Source: Bacteroides sp.
GTDB lineage: Bacteria; Bacteroidota; Bacteroidia; Bacteroidales; Bacteroidaceae
DNA: 52,465 nucleotides
Assembly (NCBI GenBank): GCA_021201335.1
Contig: JAJQFD010000016.1
Coordinates: 183,677 to 236,141 of the forward strand
Reading direction: 5' to 3'
Shown here: in pieces, positions 35,368 to 43,865 of the stretch
Numbering within the stretch: position 1 is the stretch's first letter
How the letters are laid out: each line of letters opens with the position of its first letter
The notes under the pieces: model-generated
What the model was told of the DNA's origin: nothing
The model's database searches: none
Seen by the model: only the letters and a program-made list of their open reading frames with translations
Program-made: the position numbers and the translations under genes

Positions 35368-36774
35368 ATGAAAAAATACAGTTATCATACGCATTGTAAA
35401 CAAATACTGGGAGACTTACATACCCCAGTAAGTATCTATCTAAAAGTGCGTGACTTATATCCGCAATCCGTTTTAATGGAAAGTTCGGATTTTCATGCCA
35501 ATGAAAACAGCCTTTCTTTCATCGCACTTTGCCCGATGGCAAACATTAGTGTCAACAAAGGGATAGTTACCTGTCATTACCCCAATGGCCAGCAGGAAGA
35601 AACACCGTTATCGGCAGAAATTACCGTTGAAAAGGCTCTTAATCGTTTTATTCAGCAATTCGATGTTAAAGGAGATCATAATGATGTATGCGGATTGTAT
35701 GGCTATACCACCTTTAATGCCGTGAAATACTTTGAGCAGATACCCGTCAAAGAAAGTCATGATGAAATGAATGATGCACCGGATATTCTATACATATTAT
35801 ATAAATATGTGATTATCTTCAATCACTTCAAAAACGAACTCACGCTGGTTGAAATACTGGCTGAAAAGGAAGAAGAATCTCTTTGCCAACTGGAAGCAGC
35901 CATTGAAAACCGTAACTTTGCTTCCTATAACTTCTCCGTAACCAGCGAAATGACAAGCCCGATTACAGACGAACAACACAAAGCTAATATCCGGAAAGGA
36001 ATCTCTCACTGCATGCGCGGTGATGTATTTCAGATAGTATTATCCCGTCGTTTCGTTCAGCCGTATGTCGGTGACGACTTTAAAGTATATCGGGCACTCC
36101 GTAGTATCAATCCCTCCCCTTACCTCTTTTACTTCGACTTTGGCGGCTATCGCATCTTTGGTTCTTCACCGGAAACACATTGCAAAATAGACCATAAGCA
36201 AGCATACATCGATCCGATAGCAGGAACTACCCGCCGCACAGGTGATTTTAAAAAGGACAAAGAACTCACAGAAGCCTTATTGAATAATCCGAAAGAAAAC
36301 GCGGAACATGTCATGTTAGTTGATCTTGCCCGCAACGATTTAAGCCGTAATTGTCACGATGTACACCTCGTTTTTTACAAAGAACCTCAATACTACAGTC
36401 ATGTGATTCATTTGGTTTCAAGAGTTACAGGAACCATGAACGAGAACGCTAATACCATCCGTACCTTTATTGATACTTTCCCCGCTGGCACATTAAGTGG
36501 TGCTCCTAAAGTAAAAGCCATGCAACTGATTAGTCAGATTGAGCCTCATAACCGGGGAGCATACGGTGGATGTATCGGATTCATCGGATTCAACGGGAAT
36601 CTGAACCAAGCCATAACCATCCGCACCTTTGTGAGCCGTAACAATGAATTATGGATTCAGGCAGGCGGCGGCATTGTAGCCGGAAGCGACGAGGAAGGAG
36701 AACTTCAGGAAGTAAACAATAAACTCGGTGCGCTGAAGAAGGCAATCGACATGGCCGTATCACTAAAAAACTAA
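35368..36774 (+). CDS. trpE: Anthranilate synthase component I
   Basis: A 468-residue chorismate-utilising enzyme that makes anthranilate from chorismate using ammonia from TrpG. The C-terminal catalytic region shows FGSSPETH, PIAGTTRRTG, ENAEHVMLVDLARNDL and PAGTLSGAPKVKAM. The N-terminal VLMESSDFH corresponds to the LLLESA-type site that binds tryptophan for feedback inhibition, so the enzyme is probably Trp-sensitive. It starts 11 bp after trpB and is followed after 8 bp by trpG. Confidence 0.97.
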   Translation: MKKYSYHTHCKQILGDLHTPVSIYLKVRDLYPQSVLMESSDFHANENSLSFIALCPMANISVNKGIVTCHYPNGQQEETPLSAEITVEKALNRFIQQFDVKGDHNDVCGLYGYTTFNAVKYFEQIPVKESHDEMNDAPDILYILYKYVIIFNHFKNELTLVEILAEKEEESLCQLEAAIENRNFASYNFSVTSEMTSPITDEQHKANIRKGISHCMRGDVFQIVLSRRFVQPYVGDDFKVYRALRSINPSPYLFYFDFGGYRIFGSSPETHCKIDHKQAYIDPIAGTTRRTGDFKKDKELTEALLNNPKENAEHVMLVDLARNDLSRNCHDVHLVFYKEPQYYSHVIHLVSRVTGTMNENANTIRTFIDTFPAGTLSGAPKVKAMQLISQIEPHNRGAYGGCIGFIGFNGNLNQAITIRTFVSRNNELWIQAGGGIVAGSDEEGELQEVNNKLGALKKAIDMAVSLKN

Positions 36775-36782
36775 CCCGGAAG

Positions 36783-37352
36783 ATGAAGCAAATATTAATA
36801 CTCGATAATTACGATTCATTTACCTACAATCTTTATCAGCTGGTAAATGAATTGGGAAACAACCAGATAGAGGTTCACAGGAACGACCAAATTGCTCTGG
36901 AAGAGATACAACGTTTCGACCAGATCATTCTTTCCCCCGGGCCTGGGATTCCTCGGGAAGCAGGATTACTTCTGGACATTATTAAAGAATATGCATCTAC
37001 CAAAAGTATCTTAGGTGTTTGCTTGGGCCATCAGGCCATCGGTGAAGCGTTCGGAGCAACCTTAACCAATCTGACAGAAGTTTATCACGGTGTACAAACA
37101 CCAGTGAAAATCATTCAGGAAGACCGGATCTTTCAGGGACTGGGATCAGAAATACTGGCAGGACGTTACCACTCTTGGGTCATTAACCCGGAAAGCCTTC
37201 CTACAGAATTAATCGTCACTGCCGAGAGTAGAGAAAAGCAAATCATGGCCATCCGCCACCAAAAGTACGATGTGCATGGTATTCAGTTCCATCCTGAATC
37301 CATCCTGACTCCACAGGGAAAAACAATCATTGCCAACTTTCTAAAACAATAA
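36783..37352 (+). CDS. trpG: Anthranilate synthase component II (glutamine amidotransferase)
   Basis: A 189-residue class I glutaminase supplying ammonia to TrpE. The triad is visible: Cys80 in GVCLGHQAIG, and His and Glu in GIQFHPESIL near the C-terminus. The oxyanion segment is LSPGPGIP. In some bacteria this subunit also serves p-aminobenzoate synthesis; here it lies inside the trp operon, directly after trpE and 4 bp before trpD, so its main role is tryptophan. Confidence 0.97.
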   Translation: MKQILILDNYDSFTYNLYQLVNELGNNQIEVHRNDQIALEEIQRFDQIILSPGPGIPREAGLLLDIIKEYASTKSILGVCLGHQAIGEAFGATLTNLTEVYHGVQTPVKIIQEDRIFQGLGSEILAGRYHSWVINPESLPTELIVTAESREKQIMAIRHQKYDVHGIQFHPESILTPQGKTIIANFLKQ

Positions 37353-37356
37353 AATC

Positions 37357-38352
37357 ATGAAGCAAATATTATATAAACTATTCGAACATCAATATCTGGG
37401 CCGCGAAGAAGCGCGCGAAATCCTGCAAAACATCGCTCTGGGTAAATACACCGATGCCCAAGTAGCCTCACTTATCACTGTTTTCTTAATGCGCAACATC
37501 TCCGTAGAAGAACTTTGTGGCTTCCGGGATGCATTACTGGAAATGTGTGTCCCTATTGATTTCAGCGATTATGCCCCTATAGATATTGTAGGTACCGGAG
37601 GAGATGGAAAAAACACCTTTAATATTTCTACGTCCGCTTGCTTTGTATTAGCTGCTTCGGGCTATCCAGTGGTTAAACACGGCAATTACGGGGCAACTTC
37701 TGTTAGTGGTGCCAGTAATGTAATGGAGCAGCACGGTGTCACCTTCACCAATGACACTGACAAACTAAAGAAAAGTATGGAGAACTGTAACATTGCTTAC
37801 TTACACGCTCCTCTTTTCAATCCGGCCCTGAAAGCCGTAGCTCCTGTACGGAAAGCATTGGCCGTGCGTACATTTTTCAATATGTTAGGCCCTTTGGTAA
37901 ATCCGGTTAAACCACGTTATCAATTGCTGGGCGTTTATAATCTTCCCCTTCTTCGCCTGTATAGTTATACTTTCCAGGAAAGTAATACCCAGTTTGCAGT
38001 TGTTCACAGTCTCGATGGATACGATGAAATATCCCTCACCGGAGAATTTAAAGTAGCAACTTCAACAAACGAAAAAATATATACTCCTGAAAGTCTTGGG
38101 TTCAACCGTTATACCGAGGCCGATTTATATGGAGGAGACACACCGGAAGAAGCGGCTAAAATCTTTGATAATGTAATGAACAATACCGCGACCTCCGCAC
38201 AGAAGGAAGTAGTAATTGCCAATGCGGCTTTTGCCGTTCAAATCTTAGAACCAAAGAAGTCTATGGAGGAATGTATAGCAATAGTGCGTGAAACATTGGA
38301 AAGCGGTAAGGCATTGGCTACATTCAAAAAATTCCTGTCACTCAATCAATAA
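37357..38352 (+). CDS. trpD: Anthranilate phosphoribosyltransferase
   Basis: 331 residues. It transfers phosphoribose from PRPP to anthranilate. The PRPP-binding glycine loop is GTGGDGKNTFNIST (residues 79 on), followed by KHGNYGATSVSGASNVME, the second conserved loop, and NMLGPLVNP. Not fused to TrpG, unlike in enteric bacteria. It starts 4 bp after trpG, suggesting coupled translation. Confidence 0.97.
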   Translation: MKQILYKLFEHQYLGREEAREILQNIALGKYTDAQVASLITVFLMRNISVEELCGFRDALLEMCVPIDFSDYAPIDIVGTGGDGKNTFNISTSACFVLAASGYPVVKHGNYGATSVSGASNVMEQHGVTFTNDTDKLKKSMENCNIAYLHAPLFNPALKAVAPVRKALAVRTFFNMLGPLVNPVKPRYQLLGVYNLPLLRLYSYTFQESNTQFAVVHSLDGYDEISLTGEFKVATSTNEKIYTPESLGFNRYTEADLYGGDTPEEAAKIFDNVMNNTATSAQKEVVIANAAFAVQILEPKKSMEECIAIVRETLESGKALATFKKFLSLNQ

Positions 38353-38358
38353 TCTGCT

Positions 38359-39153
38359 ATGAATAAAATAAAAGATATATTATCCGAGATCATCGCTAAC
38401 AAACGCTTTGAAGTAGATATTCAGAAACGATCCATTCCCTTAGAGCAGATACAGGACGGCTTACCCGAAAGAGAAATCAAACGTTCGATGAAAGCAGCCT
38501 TATCCAATTCTTCTTCCGGAATTATTGCTGAATTTAAAAGAAGATCTCCCTCTAAAGGATGGATTAAGGAAAAAGCCGAAGTACTGGAAATTGTTCCTTC
38601 GTACGAAAAATGCGGCGCATCCGCGCTCTCTATCTTAACAGACGAAAAGTTCTTCGGTGGAACGCTCCGTGATATCCGAAATGCTCGTCCGCTAGTCAAC
38701 ATACCCATCTTACGGAAAGATTTTATTATCGATGAATACCAGCTTTATCAGGCCAGAATTATTGGTGCGGACGCCATCCTCCTGATTGCTGCCGCCTTAA
38801 CCCCAGAGAAGTGCAGGGAGCTAACAGACAAAGCACACGAACTGGACTTAGAAGTCTTGCTGGAAATACACAGCGAATCAGAATTAAACTATATTCAGGA
38901 CGATATAGATATGGTGGGAATAAATAACCGCAACCTGGGAACTTTCCATACCGATGTTCAAAACTCTTTCCGGCTGGCCAGGCAATTGCCTCAAAATACT
39001 GTACTTGTTTCTGAAAGTGGGATCTCTCAGCCAGAGACAGTAAAAGAATTGCGTACTTCCGGCTTCAGAGGATTCCTGATTGGAGAGACATTTATGAAAG
39101 AACCTTGTCCTGGCGAATCATTGAAAAATTTCATTTCACAAATAAACAATTAA
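38359..39153 (+). CDS. trpC: Indole-3-glycerol phosphate synthase
   Basis: A 264-residue TIM-barrel enzyme closing the indole ring from CdRP. Catalytic Glu58 and Lys60 lie in AEFKRRSPSKG. The second lysine is in LRKDFIIDEYQ, and the phosphate site includes GINNRNL and LVSESGI. It is monofunctional, with the next step encoded separately by trpF downstream. Confidence 0.97.
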   Translation: MNKIKDILSEIIANKRFEVDIQKRSIPLEQIQDGLPEREIKRSMKAALSNSSSGIIAEFKRRSPSKGWIKEKAEVLEIVPSYEKCGASALSILTDEKFFGGTLRDIRNARPLVNIPILRKDFIIDEYQLYQARIIGADAILLIAAALTPEKCRELTDKAHELDLEVLLEIHSESELNYIQDDIDMVGINNRNLGTFHTDVQNSFRLARQLPQNTVLVSESGISQPETVKELRTSGFRGFLIGETFMKEPCPGESLKNFISQINN

Positions 39154-39166
39154 TCATACCTTTCCT

Positions 39167-39784
39167 ATGATCAACGGAAAACTGATAAAAGTATGTGGAA
39201 TGCGGGAAGAAAAGAACATCCGCGAGATTGAGCAACTGGGAATAGATATGATGGGATTTATTTTCTATCCTAAATCTCCCCGGTATTTGTTGGATATTCC
39301 TGCTTATCTTCCTGAAAAGGTAAGTCGCGTAGGAGTCTTTGTAAATGAGGAGGAGGTTACCGTTGAAACGCTTTCAGAACGTTTTTCGCTGGATTACATT
39401 CAATTACACGGTACCGAATCTCCAGAATATTGCCAGCAACTACAATCAAAAGGAAAACAAATAATCAAAGCCTTCTCTGTTTTGGAAAAAGAAGACTTGA
39501 ACCTCACACAACCTTACGAAAGTAGCAGTGATTATTTTCTTTTTGATACCAAATGTGAGCAATACGGCGGTTCGGGAAAATCATTTAACTGGGAAATACT
39601 AGAAGCTTACAATGGAAAAACTCCTTTTCTGCTCAGTGGAGGTATTGGACCCGGAATGGCGAATGCTTTGAAGGCTTTCCATCATCCTATGTGTGCAGGC
39701 TTTGACCTAAACAGCAAGTTCGAAACTGCTCCCGGAAAAAAAGACGTAAATCAACTCAAAGAATTTATTCATCAATTAATGTAA
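39167..39784 (+). CDS. trpF: Phosphoribosylanthranilate isomerase
   Basis: A 205-residue TIM barrel performing the Amadori rearrangement of PRA to CdRP. The general base Cys10 is in KVCGMRE, and the general acid Asp is in FLFDTKCEQYGGSGKSF. The phosphate loop LSGGIGPGMA is present. It lies 13 bp after trpC and 8 bp before trpA. Chemically it acts before TrpC although encoded after it. Confidence 0.97.
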   Translation: MINGKLIKVCGMREEKNIREIEQLGIDMMGFIFYPKSPRYLLDIPAYLPEKVSRVGVFVNEEEVTVETLSERFSLDYIQLHGTESPEYCQQLQSKGKQIIKAFSVLEKEDLNLTQPYESSSDYFLFDTKCEQYGGSGKSFNWEILEAYNGKTPFLLSGGIGPGMANALKAFHHPMCAGFDLNSKFETAPGKKDVNQLKEFIHQLM

Positions 39785-39792
39785 AACCAGAT

Positions 39793-40566
39793 ATGAACAG
39801 AATTAATCAACTATTCAGCGATAATCCAAAAAACTTATTATCAATCTATTTTTGTGCGGGTGACCCGACATTAGACGGTACCGTTGAAATTATCCAAACA
39901 CTCGAGAAGAACGGTGTGGCTATGATCGAGATAGGTATTCCTTTCAGTGACCCAATGGCAGATGGAATCGTTATACAAAATGCAGCTACCCGCGCCTTAA
40001 GAAACGGAATGTCTTTGAAATTACTCTTTCAGCAATTGCAAAACATCCGGGAAACAGTTAAGATTCCACTTCTATTTATGGGATACTTGAACCCGATTAT
40101 GCAATTTGGCTTTGAAGCTTTCTGCCAAGAATGTGTTCAATGTGGAATAGATGGAGTAATCATCCCCGACCTGCCTTTCAAAGATTATCAGGAACAATAC
40201 CGGACAATTGCCGAAAAATACGACATACGAATCATCATGCTAATAACTCCGGAAACGAGTGAGGAAAGAATCCTGAACATCGATGCGAATACTGATGGCT
40301 TAATTTATATGGTTTCTTCGGCAGCTACCACGGGAACTCAAAAAGATTTCAATGAACAGAAGCAAGCTTATTTCCGCAGAATTAACCAGATGGAATTAAG
40401 AAACCCAAGAATGATTGGATTTGGAATCAGCAACAAAGCAACATTTGATGCAGCCTGCGAAAATGCTTCCGGCGGAATTATAGGAAGCCGATTTGTGACT
40501 TTACTTGAAGAAGAACCAAATGCGGAATCTGCCATAAAGAAACTGATTCAGGACCTGAACGAATAG
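39793..40566 (+). CDS. trpA: Tryptophan synthase alpha chain
   Basis: A 257-residue TIM barrel that releases indole from indole-3-glycerol phosphate and channels it to TrpB. Catalytic Glu46 and Asp57 lie in IEIGIPFSDPMADG. The mobile loop YMVSSAATTGTQ and the phosphate-binding GFGISN and GSRFV segments are intact. It is the last gene of the operon; no obvious terminator follows before the asparaginase gene 55 bp on. Confidence 0.97.
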   Translation: MNRINQLFSDNPKNLLSIYFCAGDPTLDGTVEIIQTLEKNGVAMIEIGIPFSDPMADGIVIQNAATRALRNGMSLKLLFQQLQNIRETVKIPLLFMGYLNPIMQFGFEAFCQECVQCGIDGVIIPDLPFKDYQEQYRTIAEKYDIRIIMLITPETSEERILNIDANTDGLIYMVSSAATTGTQKDFNEQKQAYFRRINQMELRNPRMIGFGISNKATFDAACENASGGIIGSRFVTLLEEEPNAESAIKKLIQDLNE

Positions 40567-40585
40567 ATATTTCATATAAAAGTCA

Positions 40586-40593
40586 TATCTTTA
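40586..40593 (+). promoter_or_regulatory. Weak candidate -7 element for ansA
   Basis: TATCTTTA differs from TAnnTTTG at the last base only and lies 28 bp before the asparaginase ATG. No -33 is evident. Confidence 0.25.
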
Positions 40594-40621
40594 CAGCTTC
40601 AAACCCATTCTAGCTAACTAT

Positions 40622-41667
40622 ATGTATATGAATTATCCATCCGTATTGCTGATCTACACTGGTGGTACCATTGGTATGATTGAAAATCCTGCCACTGGAA
40701 CTCTGGAAAGTTTCAACTTCGATTTGTTATTGAATCATGTACCGGAACTTAAAAGATTTAATTACCGGATCTCTTCTTATCAGTTTGATCCACCGTTGGA
40801 TTCATCAGATATGGAACCTTCCTTATGGGCCAAACTAGTTAAGATCATTGCATATAACTATGATAACTACGATGGATTTGTGATTCTTCATGGTACAGAT
40901 ACCATGTCATATACAGCTTCTGCGTTGAGCTTTATGTTGGAAAACCTAAATAAACCGGTCATATTGACCGGTTCCCAACTACCTATAGGTACCTTACGAA
41001 CCGATGGAAAAGAAAACCTGATCACTGCCATTGAAATAGCAGCGGCTAAAAACAGTGATGGTACTCCTATTGTTCCCGAAGTTTGTATTTTCTTTGAAAA
41101 CCATCTGATGCGTGGAAACAGGACCGGAAAAATTAATGCGGAACATTTTAACGCTTTCCGGTCTTTTAATTATCCACCTCTGGCCAAAGCAGGGATACAC
41201 ATTAAATATGAACCGCATCTGATTTTAAAACCTGATCCGTCGAAACCTCTTAAACCTCATTATCTACTGGACACAAATGTGGTTATTCTTACTTTATTTC
41301 CGGGTCTGAGCGAAAGTATTGTGAACTCTTTATTACATGTTCCCGGTTTGAAAGCCGTTATACTAAAAACATACGGCTCTGGAAATGCCCCCAAAAGGAA
41401 TGGTTTATCAGGCAGATTAAAGAAGCTATCGACAGAGGCATCATTATTGTCAATATCACTCAATGTACTTCAGGAATTGTGGAGATGGAAAGGTATGAAA
41501 CCGGTATAAAATTACTGCAAGCAGGTGTAATCAGTGGTTATGACAGTACTCCTGAAGCAGCAGTAACGAAACTCATGTTTTTGTTAGGACATGAATTAAC
41601 TCACATGGAAATTCGGATCAAGATGAATTCATGTCTAGCAGGTGAGATAACGAAAGAAAGGAAATAA
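40622..41667 (+). pseudogene. ansA: Type I (cytoplasmic) L-asparaginase, frameshifted
   Basis: The first frame (40622-41509) carries the N-terminal domain with catalytic Thr13 in IYTGGTIGM, the second catalytic motif VILHGTDTMSYTA and LTGSQLPIGTLRTDGKENL. Near 41388-41396 (five Cs, four As) the frame shifts. The true C-terminal domain continues in the frame open from 41479 to 41667 (ERYETGIKLLQAGVISGYD, then KLMFLLGH). One extra base there would restore a protein of about 348 residues, the normal size. As written, the protein ends in about 40 unrelated residues and is probably unstable. No signal peptide, so cytoplasmic. Start could be 40622 or 40628. Confidence 0.88.
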
Positions 41668-42030
41668 ACAATGACCCCGTTCTATATTCTATTATGTAAA
41701 AATAATTAGAAGCATACCCATTGACTCCTTTTCTTCAAAATGCAATATTCCAGGTTAAACTTTACTTGGATTCTCTCTTTATCCATATCTTCTCTTTATG
41801 ATCAATATTCAGCTTCATGTTTTTTCTTCCCTACGACATAAAAAGAAAAACTGACCTAAATAAAAGTAAAGTACAAAACCAAAAGTAAAAGTTGAAGTAC
41901 AATTCTTTCATAGTTAATAAAAGTAAATTCATGGGAATTTTTTGATTATATAATCCTCGTTTGGAAGATTTTAATTTACTTTTGTCGCATAATCTAAAAA
42001 ACCTATTATTTATCATCTAGTGATAGTCAA
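41668..42030. other. AT-rich intergenic region with repeated AAAAGTAAA motifs
   Basis: No coding sequence. The word AAAAGTAAA occurs at 41862-41870, 41881-41889 and 41919-41927 in direct orientation. Its inverse, TTTACTTTTG (41975-41984), pairs perfectly with CAAAAGTAAA at 41880-41889. The inverse copy contains a full -7 box, TACTTTTG (41977-41984), 47 bp before the small lipoprotein-like gene. Confidence 0.45.
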
Positions 42031-42293
42031 ATGATGAAGCCCACTTATTATTCTAAAATCTTACGTTCTCCCATTTATATGTTTGCATTATTTACTCTAA
42101 CTAGTTGCGAGAAGAAAGATTATTATGCATCAGATTAAGAAAGAATCCAATTGAACATATTTCTATTCCTCTCCCGACTTTAATTGGAAAACAATCCCAG
42201 TCTATTCCGCTCCTCATAAAAGTTGATACTGATAAAATCAGAAATCATTCCATATTATATATTACATTTTACGCAAAAGCCCTATTTTATTAA
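42031..42293 (+). pseudogene. Small lipoprotein-like gene with one frameshift
   Basis: The ATG at 42031 (or 42034) opens a lipoprotein signal: KILRSPIYMFALFTLTSC with Cys26, then EKKDYYASD and a stop at 42136-42138. In the neighbouring frame the sequence stays open from there to 42293 (RKNPIEHISIPLPTLIGKQS, ending in YITFYAKALFY). One missing base near 42135 would join them into a lipoprotein of about 87 residues. The end would overlap the next gene as TAATG, a coupling signal. I recognise no family. Alternatively the 35-residue lipopeptide is the real product. Confidence 0.45.
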
Positions 42294-42658
42294 TGAAAAA
42301 AAAGATCATTTTAATTGATGACAAAAAGTCTATTGGAAAAATCGTAGCTACTTATTTAAACAAAGAATATAATTTTGCATACTTTGAAAGCCCAATAAAA
42401 GTAATTCAGAATCTTGAACAAGGAGAGATACCTGATCTCATCATTTCTGATATTCGAATGCCTGAAATGATGGGAGATGATTTTCTTCGGTATCTAAAAA
42501 ACAACAAAGCCTATCAATCCATACCTATTATTATACTTTCAAGTGAAGAGAATACCTCTAAAAGAATTAGATTACTGGAAGAAGGTGCTGCCGATTATAT
42601 CCTTAAACCTTTTAATCCGTTGGAGTTAAAGATTCGGGTGAAAAAAGTTATAGGCTAG
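42293..42658 (+). CDS. Stand-alone response regulator receiver protein
   Basis: 121 residues, only a receiver domain: acidic pair in LIDDK, phosphoacceptor Asp53 in IISDIRMPEM, Ser in IILSSEE, Lys in ILKPFNPLELK. There is no output domain, so it should act through protein contacts (CheY/Spo0F-like) or as a phosphate relay. No kinase gene is adjacent; the kinase at 1.2 kb is 40 kb away. Its ATG overlaps the stop of the small lipoprotein frame (TAATG), which suggests the two are cotranslated. Confidence 0.9.
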   Translation: MKKKIILIDDKKSIGKIVATYLNKEYNFAYFESPIKVIQNLEQGEIPDLIISDIRMPEMMGDDFLRYLKNNKAYQSIPIIILSSEENTSKRIRLLEEGAADYILKPFNPLELKIRVKKVIG

Positions 42659-42882
42659 AAAACGTTGCTTTATATTAATATTCTATTGTAGCCACTATTT
42701 TACAGACTGTAATTGCTTATGGAAATACTATTACTCCACATATTCCGTTCCATTCAGTATGTACCGCTATTCCCATTAAAAGTACTTAAACAATATAACT
42801 TTGAGACAAAAAATGGGTAAAAAGGAATGCTAAATAACTAGTAATAGTGAGAAGTTCCTTATGAAATACCTAAAGTATGGGA
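42659..42882. other. Intergenic region after the receiver gene
   Basis: Non-coding. A full -7 match TAACTTTG occurs at 42796-42803, but no gene follows it closely. An AAGGAA / TTCCTT pair flanks 42819-42862 as a loose inverted repeat. Nothing else is recognised. Confidence 0.25.
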
Positions 42883-42913
42883 TTGCAGATAGTTTTTACA
42901 ACTATTATCTTTG
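42883..42913 (+). promoter_or_regulatory. Strong promoter upstream of gpmA
   Basis: TTG (42883-42885), 20-bp spacer, TATCTTTG (42906-42913), a full match. It lies 173 bp upstream of gpmA, with a terminator in between. Confidence 0.7.
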
Positions 42914-42919
42914 TACTAT

Positions 42920-43008
42920 CAAAATTTAATTAGTCATAATTTTATTACGTAACCACTTAAGTAAATGATAAAGAGATCCTGTCGAAGTGATTCGCCGGGA
43001 TTTTTTTT
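42920..43008 (+). ncRNA. Candidate short RNA or terminated leader upstream of gpmA
   Basis: From the expected start about 7 nt after the -7 box to the end of the terminator at 43008 gives an RNA of about 90 nt. It has an AU-rich 5' half and one strong 3' hairpin. It may be a small RNA, or an attenuated gpmA leader. A 24-codon frame (ATG at 42965) runs through the terminator but shows no repeated regulatory codons. No known RNA family is recognised. Confidence 0.35.
42976..43008 (+). terminator. Rho-independent terminator upstream of gpmA
   Basis: ATCCTGTCGAA (42976-42986) pairs with TTCGCCGGGAT (42991-43001) with two G-T pairs and a GTGA loop, followed by eight Ts. The shape and the preceding ATAAAGAG resemble the trp leader terminator. 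Confidence 0.8.
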
Positions 43009-43023
43009 ACGGAAACATAATTC

Positions 43024-43052
43024 ATCTTTCAAATGTTAGTTATTTGAAAGAT
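43024..43052 (+). repeat. 11-bp perfect inverted repeat in the gpmA leader
   Basis: ATCTTTCAAAT (43024-43034) and ATTTGAAAGAT (43042-43052) with a 7-nt spacer, 33 bp before the gpmA ATG. It could be an operator or an mRNA 5' hairpin. Confidence 0.55.
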
Positions 43053-43085
43053 ATGGATACTACTTTATAATATAATAGATAAGAT

Positions 43086-43775
43086 ATGAAAAAATTAATT
43101 TTAGTAAGACACGGAGAAAGTGTATGGAACCAGGAGAACCGTTTTACCGGATGGGCCGACGTAACTCTATCAGAGAAAGGAATTAAAGAGGCCAGAGAAG
43201 CTGGCAAGCTCATTAAAGAAGCCGGAATCGTAGCAGACCTTGCATTCTCATCTGTATTGAAAAGGGCCATTCTTACTCAACATCTTATTCAGGAAGAAGC
43301 AGACCAGATGTGGATACCAGAAATTCACCACTGGAGATTGAACGAACGTCATTATGGTGCATTGCAAGGATTAAACAAAGCGGAGACAGCCCAGAAATAC
43401 GGGGATGAGCAAGTACATATATGGAGAAGAAGCTACAACATCGCTCCTCCGATGTTAACACCGGAAGATGAACGGAATGCTAAAAACGACCCGCAATATA
43501 AAAACCTGGATCCCTCTATCCTTCCGTTGGGAGAATCCTTGGAATTGACAATACAACGTGTTCTTCCTTTCTGGCACGATGCCATTGCTCCTGCTCTTAT
43601 CGACAATAAAACTGTATTAGTTGTTGCACACGGAAACAGTTTGCGCGCTCTTATTAAATACCTGGATCGCATTGGTGACGATGAGATTGTCGGACTCGAA
43701 ATTCCCACAGGTATTCCGCAAGTATATGAATTGAATGATTCATTGCAAGTTGAAAAACATTATTATTTAAAATAA
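43086..43775 (+). CDS. gpmA: 2,3-bisphosphoglycerate-dependent phosphoglycerate mutase
   Basis: A 229-residue histidine phosphatase-fold enzyme interconverting 3- and 2-phosphoglycerate in glycolysis and gluconeogenesis. The phosphohistidine is His9 in [20 protein letters not shown]. The acid/base Glu lies in [16 protein letters not shown], and the second His is in [15 protein letters not shown]. The insert typical of cofactor-dependent mutases ([13 protein letters not shown]) is present, so it is GpmA rather than a generic phosphatase. Monocistronic, followed by a strong bidirectional terminator. Confidence 0.96.
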   Translation: MKKLILVRHGESVWNQENRFTGWADVTLSEKGIKEAREAGKLIKEAGIVADLAFSSVLKRAILTQHLIQEEADQMWIPEIHHWRLNERHYGALQGLNKAETAQKYGDEQVHIWRRSYNIAPPMLTPEDERNAKNDPQYKNLDPSILPLGESLELTIQRVLPFWHDAIAPALIDNKTVLVVAHGNSLRALIKYLDRIGDDEIVGLEIPTGIPQVYELNDSLQVEKHYYLK

Positions 43776-43790
43776 ACCTCTCTTAAAAAC

Positions 43791-43827
43791 AAAAGCCAAC
43801 CTTGTATAATGAACAGGTTGGCTTTTT
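43791..43827. terminator. Bidirectional terminator between gpmA and carAB
   Basis: AAAAGCCAACCT (43791-43802) and AGGTTGGCTTTT (43815-43826) are exact reverse complements with a 12-nt loop. T-runs on both strands serve the convergent gpmA and glmS-purF-carAB transcripts. Confidence 0.9.
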
Positions 43828-43865
43828 ATATAGCAGGAAGTTATTTATATCATCATGAACTAATA

